From assembly GCA_002069025.1 (NCBI GenBank), contig MWBK01000025.1, positions 1 to 9,483 on the forward strand: a stretch of DNA of 9,483 bases. Reading direction: 5' to 3'. Every line of letters begins with the position of its first letter. The stretch's first letter is position 1. The stretch is from Bacteroidetes bacterium ADurb.Bin302. Lineage in GTDB: Bacteria > Bacteroidota > Bacteroidia > Bacteroidales > Paludibacteraceae. Under the pieces are notes generated by a model. The model did not search any database. It saw only the letters and a list, made by a program, of their open reading frames with translations, and was not told where the DNA came from. The position numbers and the translations under genes are program-made. Positions 5,854 through 9,483 of this stretch are shown piece by piece.

Positions 5854-6187
5854 AAGAGAGTTTTACGATGCAGGTGGGATGCGTGAACCATCAACAGGTA
5901 AAGGTAGATATGATATGTTATCACCTGCTGTTCTGAAGAGACTTGCACAGCATTATGAAAATGGTGCACGGAAGTACGAAGCACGTAATTGGGAAAAAGG
6001 CATACCAGATTCAAGATGTTTTGATTCAGCTATACGTCATATGTATTCATGGTTGGAAGGTGATCAGTCTGAAGATCACTTGGCAGCAGCAATTTGGAAT
6101 ATATCAGCAATAATACATTATGAAACGTATAATCCTAAATCAAAATTCATACACGATCTTAAGATGCCATGGAGGAAAAAGAAATGA
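5831..6187 (+). CDS. DUF5664 / dATP-dGTP diphosphohydrolase N-terminal-type protein
   Basis: The 118-residue protein matches the phage family annotated as dATP/dGTP diphosphohydrolase (DUF5664). Seen: GKGRYDMLSPAVLKRLAQHY (residues 23-42), GARKYEARNWEKGIP (45-59), then a histidine/aspartate-rich helical part with RHMYSWLEGD (69-78), EDHLAAAIWNISAIIHYE (81-98). These are the most conserved blocks of the family and include candidate metal ligands. GGAGG (5818-5822) eight bases before ATG 5831 fixes the start over the in-frame ATG at 5816. The gene overlaps the MazG-like gene by 23 bases and the next gene by four. The family name implies cleavage of purine deoxynucleoside triphosphates to monophosphates; I regard that activity as family annotation, not shown here. 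Confidence 0.75.
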   Translation: MELPDTGKREFYDAGGMREPSTGKGRYDMLSPAVLKRLAQHYENGARKYEARNWEKGIPDSRCFDSAIRHMYSWLEGDQSEDHLAAAIWNISAIIHYETYNPKSKFIHDLKMPWRKKK

Positions 6188-6441
6188 ATTTAGAAGACTT
6201 AATGGAACAATTTAAAAAAGACCCTGAATTAATCTCGCGTGAAGATTTAGTACTTATTATACGCGTATATAGAGATATACTTCATAGATACTTGGCAACA
6301 CAGGATTATGATAAGGCTAGGTTACTTTACGGCGGTGCGTTAGATATAACACCACAAAGATATATAGATCTTGAAGGTAATTTAGAAGGTGTTGTATATG
6401 ATTCCGCGGGTTATAAAATACATTACAAAGGAGATAAGTAA
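6184..6441 (+). CDS. small hypothetical protein, 85 residues
   Basis: I do not recognise this protein. GGAGG (6171-6175), eight bases ahead, selects ATG 6184 over an in-frame ATG at 6169. The start overlaps the preceding stop as ATGA. The N-terminal two thirds look helical and charged (LEDLMEQFKKDP, then REDLVLIIRVYRDILHRYL), followed by a repeat-like helix QDYDKARLLYGGAL and a short beta-like end with EGNLEGVVYDSAGYKIHY. There is no membrane segment or metal motif. It is coupled to the DpdA-like gene through a TAATG stop-start, so the two products are probably made at similar levels. Confidence 0.7.
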   Translation: MNLEDLMEQFKKDPELISREDLVLIIRVYRDILHRYLATQDYDKARLLYGGALDITPQRYIDLEGNLEGVVYDSAGYKIHYKGDK

Positions 6442-7163
6442 TGAACATAGCACATATAGTACCAGTAAAACAAATGTACTTAATAGAGGATCAACCTATA
6501 GCGATGTTCTTAACACATCTTGTAGAGAACTATCCTGAATATGAACATTTTGCAAAGAACTTTAAGGGATATAAAATACTGGATAATTCACTTATAGAAG
6601 TTGGTAAGGCTATGTCAATTGGTAGAGTCGTGGATGCAGCTTGTCGTATACATGCAGATGAAATTATATTACCTGACGTGTTTAGAAGTAGTGGTCCGAC
6701 GTTACATGCAGTCGAGAGCGCACTTAATACGCTTGAAACTATGGGTATGTCACAAGCATTCTACACTATGGCTGTATCGCAAGGACATAACGCGGAAACA
6801 TTTAAACAGTGTTATGAAGCATTAGAGAAAATAAACGAAATAGATGTTATTGGTATACCGAAAATTACTGCTAAGTTACATCCGAAAGGACGTCCGTATT
6901 TTGAACCGCTATGGTTTAACAGTTGTAAGAGTATACACTTATTAGGCTTATGGTATTCATTCATAGAATTAAGTGCGTACAGAGCATTAAATAGAATACG
7001 ATCCGTTGATACTTGTTTAGCATCATTTTTTACACAACACGGTTTAGAACCTGCAAGTGCTGTACGTCCAGACGGTTTTACAATTGACTTAGAAAATACA
7101 ATAATAGACGATGGAGGATTTGAAGTATGGAAAAGTTATTGCGACAGATTTGTCCGGAACTAA
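6441..7163 (+). CDS. dpdA: phage DpdA-like transglycosylase (TGT fold; candidate 7-deazaguanine insertion in DNA)
   Basis: The 240-residue protein belongs to the short TGT-like group found in phages. Blocks along the chain: ILDNSLIEVG (46-55, with D48, a candidate catalytic aspartate), EIILPDVFRSSGPTLHAV (74-91), MAVSQGHNAETF (110-121), DVIGIPK (135-141), IHLLGLW (165-171) and RIRSVDTCLASF (185-196, with D190, a candidate nucleophile). It lacks the C-x-C-x2-C zinc site and the length (about 375 residues) of bacterial tRNA-guanine transglycosylase. Known: phage DpdA proteins replace guanine in DNA by preQ0 or related 7-deazaguanines, which blocks host restriction. An AAAGGAG (6427-6433) seven bases ahead supports the ATG, and the gene overlaps the polymerase start by 37 bases. 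The YhhQ transporter in the same operon strongly supports a 7-deazaguanine role. tRNA rather than DNA as target is the main alternative. Confidence 0.75.
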   Translation: MNIAHIVPVKQMYLIEDQPIAMFLTHLVENYPEYEHFAKNFKGYKILDNSLIEVGKAMSIGRVVDAACRIHADEIILPDVFRSSGPTLHAVESALNTLETMGMSQAFYTMAVSQGHNAETFKQCYEALEKINEIDVIGIPKITAKLHPKGRPYFEPLWFNSCKSIHLLGLWYSFIELSAYRALNRIRSVDTCLASFFTQHGLEPASAVRPDGFTIDLENTIIDDGGFEVWKSYCDRFVRN

Positions 7164-9199
7164 CAAATGATCGTGTTGTGCGAGCAACAATGAGTCGTGA
7201 GAGTTGGTATAAAGTAGTGGGGAACGTATTGTACGTTCCTCCGGAGGGTTATTTAAAAACATCACCCATTGAAGTGGATAGGTTTTGTGAATCAATAAAA
7301 GCATTCGCATATCTTGACTTGACGAAACTTGCGGAAGGTGATAGTAGATGGAAGGTTCCATATACGCTTTATACATTGGAGGCTGATTGTATAAAAATCA
7401 TTAGGCAACTAAATGATGAACAACCTAATAAGATTGTATGTGATATTGAATGTAGCCATACTGGTTGGTATGACAATAATATGTTATTAATCGGATTTAA
7501 GATAGCAGGATGTTTCCACGCTCATCTTATAGCATGCTTCACACCGAATGTATGTTCTGAGCTACAGAAGTTATACGAAAATACACATAAGACATTTGTA
7601 TGGCATAATGGTAAGTTTGATATAGGCAGAATACATTTTACATTAGGTGTACGTGCCAGAGTTGATGAAGATACTATGCTGTTACATTATGTTGGTATTA
7701 ACGAACGAAAAGGAACACACGGATTGAAATTACTTGCACCACTATATCTTCAAGCTCCCGACTGGGATGCTGAATTGCAAGATTTTAAAAAGAAGTATGC
7801 ACGTGCTAATAGAATAAAACTTGATGACTTTGTGTTTGATAAGATACCAATAGATGTATTATGTCCTTACAATGCTATGGACTTGTATGCTACGGAATTA
7901 CTACTTGAAACATTTCAAAAGATAATACGACCAGACGTACAAATGATATATCGTACGTTGGTTGAAGCATCAAATGTATATGCAGAAATAGAAGAAACAG
8001 GTTTTATGGTTGATGAAAATTACTTGAATCTTTTGCATATAGAGTTACAAGAAGAGTGTACAAATGCCGAAGATGTGATGGAAACAATAGCTGCAAAGTA
8101 TTGGGATGCACGTAGATATGCACATGATACAGGTGCTAAATATCCTGGTGCATACTTCAATCACAAGTCACCAAAACAACTAACATGGTTACTTGAGCAA
8201 GTGTTAGGTCAAAAAGTAACATCAACAAATGCTGATACTTTAGATGCATTATTTGAGGAGAATCCAAATCAGGACTTTCTTAAAGCATTAATGTCGTTGC
8301 GTACGTTGAATAAAAAACTGGATACATATGTAACAGGTATACGTAGTTTCATTTGTCCTGACGGTAGAATACGACCGTCGTTTAACTTGCACGGTACAGA
8401 GACAGGTAGATTGAGTTGCTCGGATCCGAATTTACAAAACATACCAAGAGATCCAAAAATAAAGAATATATTCAAAGCAGCACCTGGAAAGATATTGGTG
8501 AACTTAGACTATTCACAAGCTGAGTTACGTGTGTTGGCGTACTTGTCGCAAGATCCTTGGTTAATTGATTTGTTCAAGCGTGGAGACGATTTACACAATC
8601 AAGTTGCGTTGGCAATGTTTGGCGAAGGCTTTACTAAAGAACAGAGGGTGCAAGCTAAGACGATTAACTTTGGTATAGCATATGGTAGAGGTGCAGGATC
8701 CTTACGTGATGACTTCGGTATATCTATGACTGAAGCAGTTGGTCTAATTAACAAATGGTTTCAACCTATGCCAAAAGTAAAGAAATGGATTAATGAAACA
8801 CGATTGCTACCAATGAGAGGAGATGCTTGTAAATCACCATTCGGCAGAGAACGTCATTTCGTTGTTACTAATACCAATCGTAATGCGATTCAGAATGAAT
8901 CTGTTAATTTTCCGATATCAAGTACTGCTACTGACTTAACTCTTATGTCTTTACTTACTATATCAAAAGCAATTAAAAACAGCGCGTATAGCGCGTTTAT
9001 ACACATAATTAACACAGTTCACGACTCAATAGTATTTGAAGTAGAGGATAAAAAAGAAGTCATAGATTGGCTTGTTAAAACAGGAATAACAATAATGAGA
9101 GAAACACCAATTGCTTTATTAGGAGATCGTGTACCTTTTAAAGCCGATGCTGAAATAGGATATACATGGGGGTCAATGAAAGCATATGAACTTATATGA
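7127..9199 (+). CDS. family A DNA polymerase with 3'-5' exonuclease
   Basis: The 690-residue replicative polymerase has a proofreading domain with Exo I DIE (106-108), Exo II HNGKFD (160-165), a KGTHGLKLLA segment (195-204) and Exo III YNAMD (248-252). The polymerase domain shows TGRLSCSDPNLQNIPRD (426-442), motif A LDYSQAELR (460-468, D461), motif B RVQAKTINFGIAYG (507-520, R507, K511, F515, Y519) and motif C VHDSIVFE (631-638, D633). Motif C reads HDS instead of HDE, a change also seen in other phage enzymes. F515 is the position that in E. coli Pol I is phenylalanine. There is no 5' nuclease domain, and the first ~95 residues match nothing I recognise. GGAGG (7113-7117), nine bases ahead, supports the ATG inside the end of the DpdA-like gene. 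With the primase-helicase it forms the replisome core. Confidence 0.93.
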   Translation: MEKLLRQICPELTNDRVVRATMSRESWYKVVGNVLYVPPEGYLKTSPIEVDRFCESIKAFAYLDLTKLAEGDSRWKVPYTLYTLEADCIKIIRQLNDEQPNKIVCDIECSHTGWYDNNMLLIGFKIAGCFHAHLIACFTPNVCSELQKLYENTHKTFVWHNGKFDIGRIHFTLGVRARVDEDTMLLHYVGINERKGTHGLKLLAPLYLQAPDWDAELQDFKKKYARANRIKLDDFVFDKIPIDVLCPYNAMDLYATELLLETFQKIIRPDVQMIYRTLVEASNVYAEIEETGFMVDENYLNLLHIELQEECTNAEDVMETIAAKYWDARRYAHDTGAKYPGAYFNHKSPKQLTWLLEQVLGQKVTSTNADTLDALFEENPNQDFLKALMSLRTLNKKLDTYVTGIRSFICPDGRIRPSFNLHGTETGRLSCSDPNLQNIPRDPKIKNIFKAAPGKILVNLDYSQAELRVLAYLSQDPWLIDLFKRGDDLHNQVALAMFGEGFTKEQRVQAKTINFGIAYGRGAGSLRDDFGISMTEAVGLINKWFQPMPKVKKWINETRLLPMRGDACKSPFGRERHFVVTNTNRNAIQNESVNFPISSTATDLTLMSLLTISKAIKNSAYSAFIHIINTVHDSIVFEVEDKKEVIDWLVKTGITIMRETPIALLGDRVPFKADAEIGYTWGSMKAYELI

Positions 9200-9483
9200 T
9201 TATCAAAAAACGGACATAGCAAAAGTACAGAACATTGATTATGTACTAAATGCAAACAAAATGGGATATGGTAAAACGGTTGAAGCGATTGCGCTTATGC
9301 AACTGTGGAAGGCACAGCGTGTACTTATCATATGTCCAAAAGCTGTCATGGATCAATGGGCAGCAGAAATAAAAAAATGGGACGGGAGAGATTGCATTAT
9401 ACGCCCTGCGCAAATCTACGACAAACGACAAATTACAATTGTGAATTATGATAAGATGGCTTGCGGTACCTTTATAAAACGTA
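9186..9483 (+). CDS. SNF2/superfamily 2 helicase, N-terminal part, 3' truncated
   Basis: The reading frame is open to the window end and shows the first 99 residues. They begin MNLYDYQKTD, a Q-motif-like start seen in SNF2 proteins, then motif I NKMGYGKTVEAI (24-35, K30), which matches the D-x-MGxGKT pattern of SNF2 helicases, motif Ia RVLIICPKAVMDQW (45-58) and the strand ITIVNYDKM (about 83-91) that usually precedes the DEAD/DEGH box. The DExH motif and the second RecA domain lie beyond the edge. The ATG at 9186 overlaps the polymerase end by 14 bases; its ribosome binding site is poor (GGGGG at 9168-9172, 13 bases ahead), so coupled translation is likely. Such phage helicases usually act in replication or recombination. 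Assignment is secure; exact role is not. Confidence 0.82.
   Translation, partial: MNLYDYQKTDIAKVQNIDYVLNANKMGYGKTVEAIALMQLWKAQRVLIICPKAVMDQWAAEIKKWDGRDCIIRPAQIYDKRQITIVNYDKMACGTFIKR

Noticed and set aside
6601..6825. Plus-strand open frame within the DpdA-like gene
   Set aside because: It is fully nested in a conserved gene in another frame and has no plausible ribosome binding site or recognisable content.
8981..8998. Nine-base tandem repeat AGCGCGTAT/AGCGCGTTT in the polymerase
   Set aside because: It encodes SAYSAF in an unbroken frame between motifs B and C, and is too short and coding-compatible to be treated as a separate element.
8995..9039. Polymerase motif C HDS instead of HDE as an inactivating change
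   Set aside because: The essential aspartate D633 is kept, and a serine at the third position is known in other phage family A polymerases; all other motifs are intact.

Overview
The window looks like part of the early or middle (DNA metabolism) region of a tailed double-stranded DNA bacteriophage. It carries a replicative primase-helicase, a family A DNA polymerase, a recombination module, nucleotide-pool enzymes and a DNA-modification candidate, all on the + strand and tightly packed. No structural, lysis or integration genes are present. The DNA is AT-rich by eye. Ribosome binding sites are strong and Bacillota-like (AGGAGG, AAAGGAG, and a GAGGTGATC before a TTG start), and the one clear promoter is of the sigma-70/sigma-A type. 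A Gram-positive low-GC host is therefore the best guess. This is inference; I could not identify the phage or host.

Layout. Bases 1-401 are the C-terminal end of a PD-(D/E)XK (RecB/Cas4-like) exonuclease with an iron-sulfur-type cysteine cluster. A promoter at 430-458 drives a Sak4-like RecA-fold ATPase (483-1271). After a 76-base leader with three small hairpins comes a DUF669-like putative ssDNA-binding protein (1348-1701), followed by a terminator-like hairpin (1714-1746). From 1783 to the end is one continuous run of genes with no gap larger than one base: a 900-residue primase-helicase (CHC2 zinc finger, TOPRIM, MCM-like AAA+ domain, winged helix), an 81-residue unknown protein, a 35-residue single-pass membrane miniprotein, a YhhQ-family queuosine-precursor transporter, a MazG-like pyrophosphohydrolase, a DUF5664-type dATP/dGTP diphosphohydrolase, an 85-residue unknown protein, a TGT/DpdA-like transglycosylase, a family A DNA polymerase with 3'-5' exonuclease, and the start of an SNF2-type helicase cut by the window edge.

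How the genes may work together. The exonuclease, Sak4 ATPase and DUF669 protein form a typical phage single-strand annealing/recombination set. Primase-helicase, polymerase and SNF2-like helicase form the replication core. The most interesting combination is the transporter plus the DpdA-like enzyme. The transporter would import preQ0/preQ1-type 7-deazaguanine bases and the transglycosylase would exchange them for guanine in phage DNA, protecting it from restriction. No preQ0 synthesis gene (folE, queD, queE, queC) is in the window, so the route would rely on salvage unless those genes lie elsewhere. The two nucleotide hydrolases lie between transporter and transglycosylase and may tune nucleotide pools in the same programme.

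There is no stretch of more than 300 bases without a gene. The three intergenic gaps (402-482, 1272-1347, 1702-1782) hold, respectively, a promoter plus ribosome binding site, a structured leader, and a terminator-like hairpin plus ribosome binding site. No tRNA, rRNA, CRISPR array or insertion sequence was seen.
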